Positions 20,705 through 33,075 of a stretch of DNA of 64,000 nt are shown here, one piece after another (the stretch's first letter is position 1; each line of letters begins with the position of its first letter). The position numbers and the translations under genes were made by a program. Below the pieces are notes generated by a model, which made no database searches, was not told the origin of the DNA, and was given only the letters and a program-made list of their open reading frames with translations. Source of the stretch: Saturnia japonica (lineage: Eukaryota; Arthropoda; Insecta; Lepidoptera; Saturniidae); contig CM065331.1 of assembly GCA_033032175.1 (NCBI GenBank), positions 6,572,370 to 6,636,369 of the forward strand, written 5' to 3'.

Positions 20705-20960
20705 GAATCACTTGCACACATAACCACCATTCACATAATAATCCACCCTTTATTAAATAAATACCCTTAGGCAATAAAAGTTGCTTAACATGATTATTAA
20801 ACTTATTAATCGACAAACTGGTAATCTGCTTAGAAAGTTTATTCTAGAACAGAATTACCTGAAAAACCTTTGTCTTACTAAGTTTAAAAGATGGAATTCC
20901 TATTTTACACTTATTAATAAAGTACTATGCCAAGATTTTTTGGTGAAGATGTTTTTATAA
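20705..20960 (-). pseudogene. Non-LTR reverse transcriptase C-terminal relic
   Basis: On the minus strand, HQKILA, a stop, then YFINKCKIGIPSFKLSK and, further on, SINKFNNHVKQLLLPKGIY. This resembles the C-terminal segment of family H (compare NKFKDHVKHV at 12060). No catalytic residues. Confidence 0.4.
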
Positions 20961-20984
20961 CAGCCTTCAAAATGACGGAGGTTA

Positions 20985-21135
20985 TGTAATTCGAATGTTT
21001 AACCTATTTGTTTATCAACCGATTTGAATGATTCTTTTTTTGTTGGATAACGGATACCTCAAGGATGGACCTTCAACTTCGAAGATACTCCAAGGAACTC
21101 TACAAAATCATTCAAGTTGGTTTTCTTGTGAAAAA
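20985..21135 (+). repeat. Family L dispersed repeat
   Basis: 'CCGATTTGAATGATTCTTTT', 'GGATACCTCAAGGATGGACC' and 'TTCAACTTCGAAGATACTCC'. Copies at 24225 (-), 27480 (-), 33925 (+), 54860 (-) and 61290 (+). Probably an untranslated tail of a retroelement. Confidence 0.6.
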
Positions 21136-21309
21136 ATGTCTTCTTTTATATCGTATCATCGAGTGTGAATATGTTCGTCTCAAAAAATAAAAGGTTTAGC
21201 TAGCAACTTTACAGTGTAGATATTGTGTTAGATTCTCATATTTTTTCCATTACGAACCTAAAACCTGACCAAGCAACCAAACCAACCAAAAATTTGCTTT
21301 GCTTTCTTC

Positions 21310-23090
21310 AATATTATATCATATGCATTACAACTTTTTTATCAATATAATATTATATTCCACAGCCAGCCCGCCGCCTATATCATAAATCTTGAAATTC
21401 TTAATTGAATTTAGACGTAACATACAAATGTAATGCTACTTCTAAACATTTTAATCCAGCCCTCGTAACACGTGCCATTTTAGATTATACTCGAAGACTG
21501 AATAATTACCTAAAATCTCCACTCGAAAATTTCCCGTTTAATTATCAAAATATGGAACTCAGCCGTTTAGTGGTGTGACTGACGAGCCCATTAAATTATA
21601 AATGTATCGATAAGAATATAAATTTTATTTTTGGTTCAATAGAACTAAAATTTACACGAGGTCAAGTATAAAATTTATTACAGAGATGTTGGTATGTTTT
21701 TTTTTTTTTATAAATGGTAGTTCGTCAAATTGACTGTACTCTCTCTGATGGTAAGCACAGAAGAATCTAGACATAACAGTTCAAAATCCATTGGCTGTCA
21801 TCACCGTCATGCCACCGCGGCCAGAAAAAACCGACGCAACTGGCAGTACCGACGTCGGATTCTTCCAGAACTTAAATCATGAGTGACTTAAAATCAATTA
21901 ATTTAATAAGGTTTTAATTTAATTAATTAAGGGTCGATATTTCAATCCTTCAACAGAATGATCGTGCTTATGCGATAAATAATAAAAAAATCAACTGCCA
22001 AATAGACTCTTTATGTGGCGAACAACTCGACTACCTATCGAACAACTATGAAAGAAGGAATCTTTGTTTTTACTTTAAATATTTCTTGTTTTTGCGTTGC
22101 TGCAATAAATATTTTTGATAGGATTAATAGCCTAGTTATTGAGAAAGAGTATAATATAATAAATTAATTTATAAATCTATCTGAAAAAAAAAAAACAGTG
22201 TCAGATCTACTACCGATAATTATACTACGATTTAGAAATCAAAAGATTCCAATGTCAACCCACATTTTTCAGAAAATATGTGCAATATTTACTTGCCTTG
22301 ATAAGAAATAAAATCAGAAAACACAAAAATCTTTTATTAAAGTATATTTTTAAAAACAGATCACTACATTAATTATTTTTAGTGTCATAAAATGAGAAAA
22401 AATTAAGACTCTTGTGTAATATTTTCCATCTTCTGAGATTAATCATCAAGCCACGTCCATATATGAGAGAACAACTCAAAATTTGAATTTTTCAAACATA
22501 TTCGTCGAACTAACGACAAACAACTACTCACGGAAGCTCTGTTCGTATAAGTCAAGTTGAATTTAAAAATCCAATTTATCGACATGGCAATATAAAATTT
22601 ATCGGCGTAGTAACAACACTACGGATCGATGAGCAAGCCCGTCTGCTTCTATGGCTAGCAGACGTTGTGCACGTATGGAACAGGCGCAGAATATGGATAA
22701 TACCAGATGTTAAAATTTCAGACTACCTTTACGTGAAATGTCCTAATCCGGATTTTACTTGCGCATGAATGTTTAATTGGCTCTTAGATATAATCGGTTC
22801 CTTCTTTGCTAACGGGATACCTTTTATGCATTGCCTGTTCTCTATATTATTACAAGTTTTAATTTATTTAAATTTTAATTTATTATTTTATTATGCGTAG
22901 AATATAAACGATTAGGCAAAAATTATTTCTAACTTCTCTTTTCTAAACATGTCACGGGTACTTTTAAATAAGTACATATGATGCAAGCTATCGCAACGTT
23001 AGAGCAGCGTTTAAGAAAATCTCATAAAAAATCCGAAACATTATTGATTGTCGATTCCGCATGCGTATATTATATTACATACCTTGGTAT
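21310..23090. other. Intergenic DNA, nothing firm
   Basis: A moderately GC-rich patch at 21740-21870 ('CTGATGGTAAGCACAGAAGA', 'CATGCCACCGCGGCCAG') looks like a SINE fragment but has no partner here. A second patch at 22600-22740 is unexplained. Long AT runs otherwise. Confidence 0.35.
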
Positions 23091-23094
23091 GGAG

Positions 23095-23300
23095 TCATAT
23101 ATACTAATAATATAAAGCTGAAGAGTTTGGATGTTTGCTCGTTTGTTTGGTTGAACGCGTTAATCTCAGGAACTAGTAGTTCGAATGGAAAAATACTTTA
23201 TTGTTGGATAGCCCATTTATCTAGGAAGGCTATAGGTTATATAACTTCACGCTATGGCTAATAGGAGCGGAGCATCAATGAAAAATGATGCAAAAACAGG
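23095..23300 (+). repeat. Family I retroelement tail
   Basis: 'AAAGCTGAAGAGTTTGGATG', 'GAACGCGTTAATCTCAGGAA', 'TTTATCTAGGAAGGCTATAG' and 'CACGCTATGGCTAATAGGAG'. Typical of lepidopteran RTE-like 3' regions; matches 3035-3179 in its first part. Confidence 0.5.
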
Positions 23301-24220
23301 CAAAATGTATTCCTTTTGATAGTTTCCATTGCGTGCGCTGCGTAAATAGTTAAAGTTACACATCAATCATGTGTGACGGAATGATTTTTCTTAAAAAGTT
23401 TTAAAAAAAGTCCGCGATAGTTTTAAGGTCTACTTAATATAACGTTTTTTATGATTATATAATTTGTTTAAATAATGCATTAGTTGCTAAGGTGTTTTTA
23501 TAAATATGGTTTTAATCCTTATCGAAATAAATACGTTATTCAACACAAGTATTTCATTTTGAATAAAATTTTCCTTTAGATCAATTAATTTTAATGAATA
23601 TCTAAGGAGTTATCACAGTTTTAAAATAATTGCTCAGCAAAATAATGATCAATAATCAATTGTATTATAGTTGCCTTCGACTTACTCTCTCTAACCCTCT
23701 CCTCTCTCTCTGTTATGTGACGAAGAATATATTAACTAGAATTCAAAACGTTCTATGTTTAGTACACGTTCAATAATTCTATCACGTACCTAAATGTAGA
23801 GTTAGACCCCGACTCAGTCTAGACTGATTTAGTATTTCGTTAAAATTATTCTCGATTTAAATAATTTACTAGATGTGTCTTATTGGATAATATTATTTAA
23901 AATTCTGTTTTTTTTTTTTTAGGAAGCCCTCTGTGTCTTTAGTTATTGATCATAACATAAGATCTTGTTCTATTGTATGTTTTGTGTGAGAGTACCTACA
24001 TTATAAATACATTCAGGTACCATTGAATTTTAATAAGTTTTAACAATCGCTATGTACATGTATCCTAGGCCATATAGGCATGTATCCATGTATACTTTTA
24101 TTAGACTATCTACCTATGCTACAGATATTATATTATATTATTAGATATTATAAGATGCATCTTATAATATTACAAATATATTAATTAACGAGACAATTTT
24201 GGACAAAAAATAAAACCAGC
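23301..24220. other. AT-rich intergenic DNA, nothing recognised
   Basis: No repeat partner, open frame of interest or RNA gene. Contains a T12 tract near 23910. Confidence 0.45.
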
Positions 24221-24224
24221 TTCA

Positions 24225-24395
24225 ATCATTTTGAGAAGTTTCATCGTGTATCTTTGAAGTTTAAGGTCAAATACCAATAAAATTAAAATCGGACTACCTT
24301 TGAGATAGCCCCTATCCAACAAGAAAATAATCATTCAAATCGGTTCATAAACAAAGTAGTTATTCGAATTGAGTTTACTTCGTCTTTTTTTTGAA
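24225..24395 (-). repeat. Family L dispersed repeat
   Basis: Reversed copy with 'AATACCAATAAAATTAAAAT', 'AGATAGCCCCTATCCAACAA' and 'AATCATTCAAATCGGTTCAT'. Moderately diverged from 20985. Confidence 0.6.
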
Positions 24396-24512
24396 GTCAG
24401 TTTTAAAAAATTAATTGTATATTTTGCACAAGCAATGTACTTCTAGCTAACCAGCGAGAAAATATCATATCATAATATCATAAATATAAGACGTTACAAC
24501 AAGACACTAACC

Positions 24513-24785
24513 CTAACGCCAATTCTTCGCAGCCGTAGTACGAATTAAAAGTAGCCATCTACAGTTAAATTGAAAGATGATGGGTTCCATTTCTGCACAG
24601 ATCGGACGAATTACATACATACATAAATCACGCCACTCTCGCAACGGGGTAGGTAGAGACCATGTCCTTCCATTTGTTACGATTCTGGCGAACTTCTTTC
24701 CCTTCTTCAACATTCTTTTATCTTTTCTCGTACGCTCGTCGGTTTAAGGTAATCTTTCTTAAGCAAACCATTCTTCAGAACGAAT
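24513..24785 (-). pseudogene. Non-LTR reverse transcriptase C-terminal end, copy 1
   Basis: The minus strand from about 24785 to 24610 reads as the same protein end as 60278-60610 (basic residues, RRAYEKR-like, then a VSTYP-type end), with frameshifts and stops. After the stop comes the same tail 'CGTGATTTATGTATGTATGT'. The two copies agree best in the last 100 bp. Confidence 0.5.
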
Positions 24786-25227
24786 TATTGTGAGTGAATA
24801 AATGATTAATTATTACACAAACTATTTGAATGAGCTTCTCGTATATTAAATGAAATCGCGATTATTATTATAATAACCATAATTGCAATCAACTTTCTTG
24901 CTCATTGCCATAGAGTAATAAATTCCGCTCACTGTACTACTGAATTCATAATTCTATGCTTTGTTCTACTCTACGCTTAGGTTGTAATTTTTAGATATAT
25001 ACGCAAGATAGAAAACAATGACTATTCCAGTAGTTATGTTTGATATTCTTGTAGTACGATTTAATCACTTTTGTTTGAATTCGGATACCTTTGTGATATA
25101 AATAGATCCATTTAAGTAACTTATAAATTATTTTGCAATATAATAGTGTAGTATATTTTGCAATATAATATTATGAATCATAAAAATTATTATCTATACT
25201 ATATACTGAGAATTAGGTCACAGAGAT

Positions 25228-25455
25228 TTTTTTTTAAGGTTTCTCTTTATTTTGGGCAACCCAACTGGTGGAATACCACCACCCTACAGAAGATCGCAGC
25301 CACATAACCTTGTCTTATGTTTCTGCGGTGGGTAGGGATTCCAGAGCTCCTTGGGGCTAGGTGGGTTAAATGATACCTATCGTATTACAAGCGTACATAA
25401 GCTACGGTAAACGCTTACCATAAGGCGGGCCGTACGCCTCTTTGCCACCTTTATA
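25228..25455 (-). repeat. Family E interspersed repeat
   Basis: Reversed copy: 'CCAACTGGTGGAATACCACC', 'CCTACAGAAGATCGCAGCCA', 'GATTCCAGAGCTCCTTGGGG', 'TACCATAAGGCGGGCCGTAC'. Best preserved member here; about 230 bp. Directly abuts a truncated mariner. The stretch 24790-25225 before it holds nothing recognised. Confidence 0.65.
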
Positions 25456-25544
25456 GTATAAGAAAATAAAGTTATAACGCTCAAACCATTGTTTGTGTGT
25501 TTGTTTGAACACACTAATCTCCAAAATTACTACATAGATGGACA

Positions 25545-26582
25545 GCTTCATCGGAACTGAATATTTTCCTTGCAAGAAATTGTCCAAATTCCGAAAAAAG
25601 TGGTAATTTGTTGCAGCAAGGTCCGGAGAGTATGATGGGTATCGGAGACATTCCAACCGCAATTCCTCTAATTTAGCGACCGTCTGTCATGAAGTATGGG
25701 ATCTAGCGTTGTCCTGAAGCAACAGTGGGCTAGAGAGATTGACCAGTCTCAGTTGTTTAACGGCCAGCTTTTCTATCATAGTTTGCAACTGTTGAAAATA
25801 CAGATCTGCCGTTATTATTTGGCCTGATCTTACGACACTGTAGTCTATGACACCAGCACTGGCCTACCAACCACTCAACAGTGCCTTTTACTGAGTCAAC
25901 TTTCACTTGGGGCAGGATTTTGCATTTCTGATTGTCGTAGAGGATCCATTTTTCGTCACAAGTAAGAATCGATTCAAAATTCCTTTGTTATTGTGACGGT
26001 TGAGTAATGTAACGCAGCACTAAATGCGTGTTTGTTAGTGTGCTTTAGTCAATTTATGCGGTACCCATTTCACGAGATTTTTCACTTTTCCAATTAATTT
26101 CATGTGAATTAAAATTGTTTTATCTTTCATGCCGAAGCCTTCCGTTATCGCTTTGGGATGGATCCACTTCCACGGTCACCTTTAATTCTTCATTATCAAC
26201 TAGGGTCTCCGGCCGTCCACGGGGTTTTTTCTTAGGTCAAAAATTCCAGAGCGATAACTTTGAACCAAAAACGTACCGTGCTTTCTTTTACAGTAGTTTT
26301 CCCGTATATAAATTTATTCCTTCGAGCTGTTTCTGCAGCGGTGATGCCACAGTGGAACTCATACTCATAAATAACATGATGTTTTAGGTTTTCCATTTTG
26401 TGAAAAGAACGACGTCAAAGAGAAACCAAATGGTGTCAAAACAAATGAATCACTAAATTCGAACACACAAATACACTAGCCTAAATTTGAAATAAATTTT
26501 AATTTACAATTCCAACCCAGCGCCAGATATTTGAGATCAAAGTGGCCAGTTCATCAAAACGCCAATTTCATATGTCAATACC
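25545..26582 (-). mobile_element. Mariner copy 1 (3' truncated, inactive)
   Basis: Tc1/mariner family, mariner group. The transposase starts with ATG at 26396 and runs leftwards with many stops and slips; readable landmarks are LTCDEKWILYDN (first catalytic Asp), LLQDNARSH (second) and YSPDLAATNYHFFRNL, where the third catalytic Asp is Asn. The right terminal repeat 'AAAACGCCAATTTCATATGT' ends at 26582 followed by TA. The left end is lost: sequence before 25545 resembles family I. Same family as 55729-57002. Confidence 0.75.
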
Positions 26583-26599
26583 TATATTAAATGTACAGA

Positions 26600-26989
26600 T
26601 AAAACACAATATAAAAGCAATAGCCAAAACCTTATTTACAGTTAAATATGTTATGTAGATCCTTACTGTGTTCATTGTGTCATCTACACATCCGTAAAAA
26701 TATGTTATTAAGTGTTTTTATTTGACTAATGACAATACTGTCTTATTTATTGTTCATCGTCCAATATTCGACACGGATCAGTGCTGAATAAAATACATAT
26801 ACATAATTATTAGAGTGTTTATATCAAATAGAATCATTGACCGCGGCCGCCATATTTGTAGGTTTGAACAACGCACCACCGGAATGGTTGCCGATGGATA
26901 GTCGCACTTGATTTTTAAGGATTGTAAGGATAAATACATTTTATTATCCACGGCAGTAATATTTACAAATAGAGCGCAAAAAAGATAAT
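26600..26989. other. Intergenic DNA, nothing recognised
   Basis: No partner repeat or coding signal. One NotI-like GCGGCCGC lies at about 26842. Confidence 0.45.
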
Positions 26990-27433
26990 TTTTTTATGGT
27001 AAAAAGGGGTATACGGGCGGGTGGCGCATCTGATGGAAAGTGATCACCGCCACCCACACACATCCGTAACACCCGAGGGTTTGTAGATGCGTTGCCGGCC
27101 TTTTAGGGAAGAATACGCTCTCTTCTTGAAGGTCACCGGTTCATAACGGCTCGAAAAGATCTCAGGCGATAGCTGGTTCCACAGAGCGAGGCAGAAAGTT
27201 GAAAGTGGAACGCTGGACATCGAGGTGGTGTGGATGGAATTGACGATTCTGACGCGATGTCCGATGGTGAAATTCAACAGCCGGGATCAATCCAAAAAAT
27301 TCCTCGGAACACTCCCCATGATAAATGCGGTAGAAGATGCAGAGTGAACCAACCTCTATACGCAGAGCCAATGGATCAAGCCGATCGGAAAGAGCTTGAT
27401 CGTCAATTGTCGTTGAATTGTAGCTCACATTAA
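26990..27433 (-). pseudogene. Jockey-like reverse transcriptase C-terminus
   Basis: The minus strand reads ALSDRLDPLALRIEVGSLCI, FYRIYHGECSEEFFGLIPA, EFHHRTSRQNRQFHPHHLD and NFLPRSVEPAIA; after one frameshift it continues LWNQLSPEIFSSRYEP and FKKRAYSSLKGRQRI. This is the conserved C-terminal region of jockey-type reverse transcriptases widespread in Lepidoptera. The YADD palm is missing, so the copy is 5'-truncated. A shorter piece of the same end is at 46310-46455. Confidence 0.7.
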
Positions 27434-27479
27434 ATATACCTATATAAAAACAAACAATACAATTTTTAACAAAAAAAGA

Positions 27480-27595
27480 AAACTAACTTTAATGATTTTG
27501 AGGAGTTACCTAGCGTATCTTTGAAGTCGAAAGTCCAATACCACCGCTGAGGTATCCCCTTTCTAACAAATAAAAATTGTATATTTCTTCGACAT
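27480..27595 (-). repeat. Family L dispersed repeat
   Basis: 'ATGATTTTGAGGAGTTACCT', 'TATCTTTGAAGTCGAAAGTC' and 'GAGGTATCCCCTTTCTAACA' match the L family in reverse. Confidence 0.55.
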
Positions 27596-27599
27596 TTGT

Positions 27600-28285
27600 C
27601 AGCAGTATTTTCTCTGAAAATTCTTTATCATTATTACTGGATTGTCTTTGGTTATATGGAGTAAAGATCTATTGTAGTACTTATAAATAATAAGTATGAT
27701 ACTTAAATGATTACGTAATTACTCTTAAGTTTTTTCCTTTACACATTACAGTAAAAATTGGAAATAAAGTATTTTCGCATATTTTATTTTTATCAAAAAT
27801 AAAGTAGGAAATGTTATTATTGGTAACTTTTAGTATAATGATATTCGCTTTAGTAACATTAAATAGCGAAACAAGTCTATTTGGATTAAACGCCGCCCAC
27901 ATTTCTTCTTAAATTCACAAGGTAGTAAAATACTTCTCACACGAAATAATTCTAAATTCATAACAACCTATCCAGTATTTACATAATGTAAAAGTGAAAT
28001 ATCTCATTGCGAATGCTTTAAGCTTCGTCATCTCGGTTTGTACAGCTGAGTCATTCGCTAACATAGATATAGATAAGCCAAGTTACAAGTAAGGAATTTT
28101 CCTACGCATGTCGAAATAAATCTTAATATTTTATGAACTTTTTTACTACACCATACCTAACTGATCAATCCTTGACCAATTGTTGATTTGGCGAATTTTT
28201 TTAACGATTATAGAATTGATTTTGAATTTAATCGTATCTGTTAAATTAAGATTTCGGCAATGGATAGTTTTAGAGAGGTTTCTTA
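27600..28285. other. AT-rich intergenic DNA, nothing recognised
   Basis: Only short frames rich in Ile, Phe and Lys codons, which AT-rich noncoding DNA produces by chance. Confidence 0.45.
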
Positions 28286-28289
28286 ACTT

Positions 28290-28385
28290 TCTTTTGAGAT
28301 TTTTCTCTACTTGGGGCTGTCTGACTGGTAAAATACCTTATCTTCAACATACAGAAGATCGCTGCCAAGTTAACTCTTACAGGTT
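28290..28385 (-). repeat. Family E fragment
   Basis: 'TTGGGGCTGTCTGACTGGTA' and 'ACATACAGAAGATCGCTGCC' match the first third of the 25228 copy. Confidence 0.5.
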
Positions 28386-28399
28386 ATACATTACTTTAT

Positions 28400-29370
28400 G
28401 TAATAAAATCTATCCTATAGCCTGCCCAGATAACATAGCTATGTAATTTTAAAAAATCTGTAACTGTTTCTCGAGTTTGAATAATATAAACAGACAGACA
28501 GGAAGAAGAGAGTGACATTTTCAGTGATAGTCTGACGAAACTCAAAGAACTTGCGGAAATATTAGTTAAAATAAAAGTTTAAATTAGCATATTGTTTGTG
28601 TGTACAAACAACTAAATAAATCAATAAATAATATGTAGTAACAGTTAAAGACAACAAAAATTAAAATAAAAAGTATTATCTGTAAAAAGTTTAATACCTA
28701 CGCGCTCCCCTCTTACCTATCTCGAAATAAAGATTTACGGAGAAGATAAAAATAATTACAACGAGTAATTAACTAATAAAAATCGTGTAGTTTCATTTCT
28801 AAGTAACAATAGTGCGGTGAGTAACTGTCATTGTTCAAACGATATCGATGTATCGATATGTCGATGTAACTGTAATCACTATTTAGGGTAGGGTTGCCAG
28901 ACGTACTGCAAGAGCCGGGGCGTTTCGTTTTTAAAACCATGGGAACCGACTCCCGTAGAAATTAAGATACTAGTGGAATACTAACTGTTTCATTAAAAGT
29001 CATACCATAATTATATGTATAGAATGATTTCAATTATTTTTGAAGTTTTATGTGAACAGTTAATCTGTTGGATTCATATTGGTATATAATTAAAATAACA
29101 TACACATAGTGATAATCCAACACTAATTTACTTTTGATTTATTGCATTCCTGGATCAGTCGACGTATATATTCTTTTGCCATTGTTCATGTATGACGCAA
29201 AAGCCTTTAGATAGATTTCGATCATTTTTATTTTGTTTTACTCCTTACATACGTATTTGAACCTCTTCTAAAAAATAATGATCATAAAATTACATGAAAC
29301 CTTAAAGAAACAAATAGTATACTCAAAATAATTATTCTACGCAGGAAAAGTCGCGGGTACAAGCTAATAT
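28400..29370. other. Intergenic DNA with a repeat shared with 14 kb
   Basis: 29025-29130 ('TTTTGAAGTTTTATGTGAAC', 'AATCTGTTGGATTCATATTG', 'ACATAGTGATAATCC') matches 14085-14175 in the same orientation. The upstream parts differ. The rest is unassigned. Confidence 0.4.
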
Positions 29371-29375
29371 TTAAT

Positions 29376-29930
29376 ACTAGCTACGCCCCATGATTTCACC
29401 CATGTTAATTTTATCCGACGAACACCGCGCTGCCAACGCACTCGTGTATTCTATCCTAATTGTTCTTCCAGCAAGTACAAAATATTTTAATGTTTCATTA
29501 ACTCCCAAACTATGTGTCCAAATAACATACTATTGTCTTTATTATGAAGTAACTTTTTTCGTAAGGATTAATATGGCATGTTTAAAAATAATGCTATAAA
29601 ACACTTATTAAATTGCTTCAAATATTTGTCACAAAATACCTTGTTGTGGGTTATCTATAAAAGATAGCCATTTACTGTCGCTAACTTTTGTTCAGATATA
29701 CTATGGGTCAATATTTGTGTAGAACATTGTATTTCCTTATCATAAACGATTACGCCAGCATACACGGATAAAACAGTTCGGAGTGCCTCGACTTCCGACT
29801 TACGTAACAAAAACCAATATTTAAGATTATCTGAGAGTTGTAACCTAATGTTAGATAACCTATACTATTCCTCGTGAATCTGACAATCATATACACAAAT
29901 AAGTTTTTGAATCCGACTAATATTAGTATA
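29376..29930 (+). repeat. Family G retroelement tail, near full length
   Basis: Aligns with 16065-16705: 'CCCCATGATTTCACCCATGT', 'TATTATGAAGTAACTTTTTT', 'TATGGCATGTTTAAAAATAA', 'GATTACGCCAGCATACACGG' and 'TAACCTAATGTTAGATAACC'. Confidence 0.65.
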
Positions 29931-29951
29931 GATATTAATCTTAATTTTATA

Positions 29952-30185
29952 TGTAGCGACATTTCTCGCTACAACTGACGCATCCTACACATAGCGACAT
30001 CTCCGCCACAACTGACATCCTACATCGCGATCTAGAAATTAACCGAACAATTGAGCATATATACAAGAACCCGAAACAATCGTTGGGCAGCTGCCCGCCA
30101 GACATAACACCCGTCTGGTCGGAGGATTCTCCCTTTTCAATAGCGGATGAGGAACTTTACACTCTGTTCCTCACTTCTATTATAA
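29952..30185 (+). mobile_element. LTR-like element copy C (uninterrupted)
   Basis: TGTAGCGACATTTCTCGC start, TATA-like GAGCATATATACAAGAACCC, then 'AATCGTTGGGCAGCTGCCCG', 'CCGTCTGGTCGGAGGATT', 'GCGGATGAGGAACTTTACAC' and homology fading after TTCCTCA near 30172. This copy shows the empty site at which copies A and B carry an insertion. Target duplication not clear. Confidence 0.55.
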
Positions 30186-30199
30186 GAGTAATTTTAATT

Positions 30200-30945
30200 A
30201 AATATAAGAACTTTTGTGGAGATACCTGACATATCGGCCAGTATATACTGAGTAAATGCCAATCAGATTCAGCACTGAGTTTTCCATTCTACCACATAAT
30301 ATTGTGTTTTGTAATTACTAAAAGAAATGTTATATCCGTTTTTAGAGCGAGTCCGACTCACTTTAATATCACCAAGTTTGACGTTTGTACTTTTGTAATA
30401 CCTACCATGTTTACGATAGAACAAAACAATAAAAAATTAAAGCAATGGTAAGTACCTACTTGTTTGTCATAACTTTCTGTAAAAACTTCAACTGGCTTTC
30501 TATTACGGTTCAAAAGATACAGACTTATAAAGGTATGACGAACAGTGTAGGCTTAGGAAAAAGTACTAATTCTTCTAATAAACACTGTACTATTTTTGCA
30601 AATTCCTTGATTCGTAGTTACTACTTTTTTTCTATTTAACGGGAAATCTGAGTTCCAAAATTGGCAACACCGTTGAGAGACACTCAACGGGCTATTGTTG
30701 AGTACAAGCGTTGTTATTTGTAGATGAGAAATAGATTTCGATCAGTCTAATCTTTATCATTAAGACTGTTTCTTTCTATATAATATTAACTGTAATATTT
30801 GTTTGTAATGTTAGAAGTACGAGGCATGGAAATTGTTAAATTGACCACAAAATCTGTACGATAACCGCAGAATCGAAATTTGGTGTTACTTACCGCCGAA
30901 TTCCTCGGAATTTTTAACAATTTGTTTATTATTCTTCATAGTTTT
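30200..30945. other. Intergenic DNA, nothing recognised
   Basis: No repeat partner or coding signal identified. Confidence 0.4.
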
Positions 30946-30949
30946 GTTT

Positions 30950-31205
30950 TTGCGTTTGGCCACAATCTCACCTGATTGTAATTGACGATGTGGCAGAACA
31001 CAGGCTCTGTACGTGGTTGGCGATAGATTTTCAGCTTGAAGTGGGTAGGTAGCTAACTAGGCGGGCAATAGAAAACGCCCTACCACCATGCTATGGATTC
31101 ATCTCGCTTTTTTTCTTAACCGAAAGTTCAGACTCATTACAAGGATTCGAACACACGTCAATCGACGAAACGTCAGTACACGCTATCACTAGGCTATCAT
31201 TGCTT
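30950..31205 (-). mobile_element. tRNA-derived SINE P, reversed
   Basis: In reverse complement a B box (GTGTTCGAATCCTTG) follows an A-box-like GATAGCCTAGTGATAGCGTG, then 'ATGAGTCTGAACTTTCGGTT', then a body with 'GCCCGCCTAGTTAGCTACC' and 'CCACATCGTCAATTACAATC'. Related bodies at 20040, 43140 and 58200. Confidence 0.6.
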
Positions 31206-31439
31206 GCAAATCAATATCAAATCTTTAATAAACATAACTGAATGATTCAGTAATATAGTGGTTTAAGAACAAACCTACGAACATCGTAGATTCAATTCTT
31301 ATATGTGCCGTTATAATCTGTTATTCGTTTTGTCTTTATGGATTTGTTATCCTAGCACGGTTAAATGATGGCACAGTACAATCCTAACACAACGGTGACC
31401 ACCGAAAGATCGTAATACCATCGACGGTCACCACTATCA

Positions 31440-31620
31440 TGTATTAATTTAACTGTATATGTACAGGCTAATCCCAAAACGGGACACGCAAAAGCGAGTC
31501 ACTATGACGGACTTTTTACCACAAACAGTCCTATAACCCGGTATCGCCATTTCCTTGTTCGTTGCTCAGCGGGTGCATCACGTGCAGGTGAGGTTGACTT
31601 CGGCGTGTTGGTTCTATAGA
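31440..31620 (+). repeat. Family R dispersed repeat
   Basis: 'GGGACACGCAAAAGCGAGTC', 'ACTATGACGGACTTTTTACC' and 'TATCGCCATTTCCTTG' match 42570-42700 in the same orientation. Unclassified. Confidence 0.5.
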
Positions 31621-31764
31621 TTTATTTGGACACCCCTTACGTGTAGCTACATAGTGGTCGCACTCCAGAACTCCAGTCGTGTACAGTTTCCTACAACACA
31701 GCTTCATTAATAGATATACCGGGAGTTTTTGTCGGGATCTTGAAGTGACACGTTATGATTTTTA

Positions 31765-31960
31765 TTTTTACCCGACTGCGAAAAATGGATGATTGTTTTT
31801 CGAGCGTATGTATTTACGTATGATTATTTCTTTGGCACGTTCTGTAGTCTAAACAGCTTGATGGATTTTAGCAGACGAGGTGTCTTCAGATCCGCCTTAA
31901 ATGTGGGATTGACATAGGCTATATAATATTTCAATACGACGTCAAGCAAGCAAGCACACA
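31765..31960 (+). repeat. Family T MITE-like element, right end missing
   Basis: Starts with ACCCGACTGCGAAAAA, contains 'GCTTGATGGATTTTAGCAGA' and 'TTGACATAGGCTATATAATA', and stops after ACGACGTC. The left terminal repeat matches the inverted right end at 36035-36048 of the copy at 35520. Confidence 0.6.
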
Positions 31961-32022
31961 CGGAGATAGAAGAAAATACAATTTTGGTTTTCTTAATAAA
32001 TTATAGAGTAGACAAAGCATAT

Positions 32023-32295
32023 CATGTCGGTGACACGAAATCACAAGATTTTACCCATCCAAAAAATCAAACACACTTATGATACAGTTGAGTATATACA
32101 ATGTATTATTGTATATATACGTATACATGTACACAAGCCGCTATACTGCGCGAAGCTTGTCTGACGCAAGCGCAATACATCATGCGCATGTCGAGATCAA
32201 CTGTGTCGCGAAGGTCACGCGAACCCATAAGTTTTCCCCTACCAAAAATCGCTCAACGCGACTAAAGAAGTTTCTCTTTCAAAAATGCTGGTAAA
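32023..32295 (+). repeat. Family U repeat, copy 1
   Basis: About 270 bp shared in direct orientation with 52831-53100: 'TCACAAGATTTTACCCATCC', 'TGTCTGACGCAAGCGCAATA', 'AAAAATCGCTCAACGCGACT'. It is the least AT-rich patch of its neighbourhood. No open frame common to both copies. Its last 60 bp resembles the end of family W. Confidence 0.55.
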
Positions 32296-32299
32296 TTTT

Positions 32300-32930
32300 A
32301 TTCACATTGTTATCATATTTATGGCTGCCTTCATCATATCGTCATATTCGTATATCCTTTACTAAAAGCTATTTAAGAAGACAAAAAAATATTTGACTAA
32401 AAATTATTGTGAATATTTAAAATCACTCACAAATATTTCTAAGATTACATTAATTATAATTTATGTTAAATATTTATCAAAACATAATAATAATTATTTA
32501 TCAAGGTTGGAACTCGACGACGGACAAAGGTATCTATCTCTCTGTTGCAACGTGCGTCGTTTGGTTTTAAATAATACCGTCTTGTAACTCGCACTGACAG
32601 CGGAAAAAATTACACCGGCTCGCAATATGTTTGTGTTTGTTTCCATTATATTTTAACAATACCGTAACTATTTTCACGATCTGAATAAAAATAGGAAAAA
32701 ATCACTACGTATTCTCGAAATATCTGTTACTAATGGTAATCTAAATGGTAGTGGTAATCTACTCGAATAAAAAGACATCGCCCTTCACACACACGTTCAA
32801 GGCTTATTGGGCCAATTACGTAATTAAACAAACAATGGTCTAAAAATAGAATATTTCCTTTCTTTCAAATAAGGTCTTTTAATTCAAAGATATTCTAGTA
32901 ATTTCGACCATAGTTTTATTTAGGTATAGC
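32300..32930. other. AT-rich intergenic DNA, nothing recognised
   Basis: No partner repeat and no coding signal. Confidence 0.45.
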
Positions 32931-32936
32931 GAGGCG

Positions 32937-33075
32937 TGGTTGGAGCCAGAACAGTTCTGTTTTGGACCACCACAAGTAAGCCTCATGTGGTAAAAGAAAG
33001 AAACCTGTAAGATGACCATAGAAATAAGAGAAACTGTAATTACGACCACAGTGTGGTAAATATCTGAATAGTGAG
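32937..33075 (+). repeat. Family N dispersed repeat
   Basis: 'GAACAGTTCTGTTTTGGACC' and 'TAATTACGACCACAGTGTGG' match 17410-17545. Confidence 0.5.
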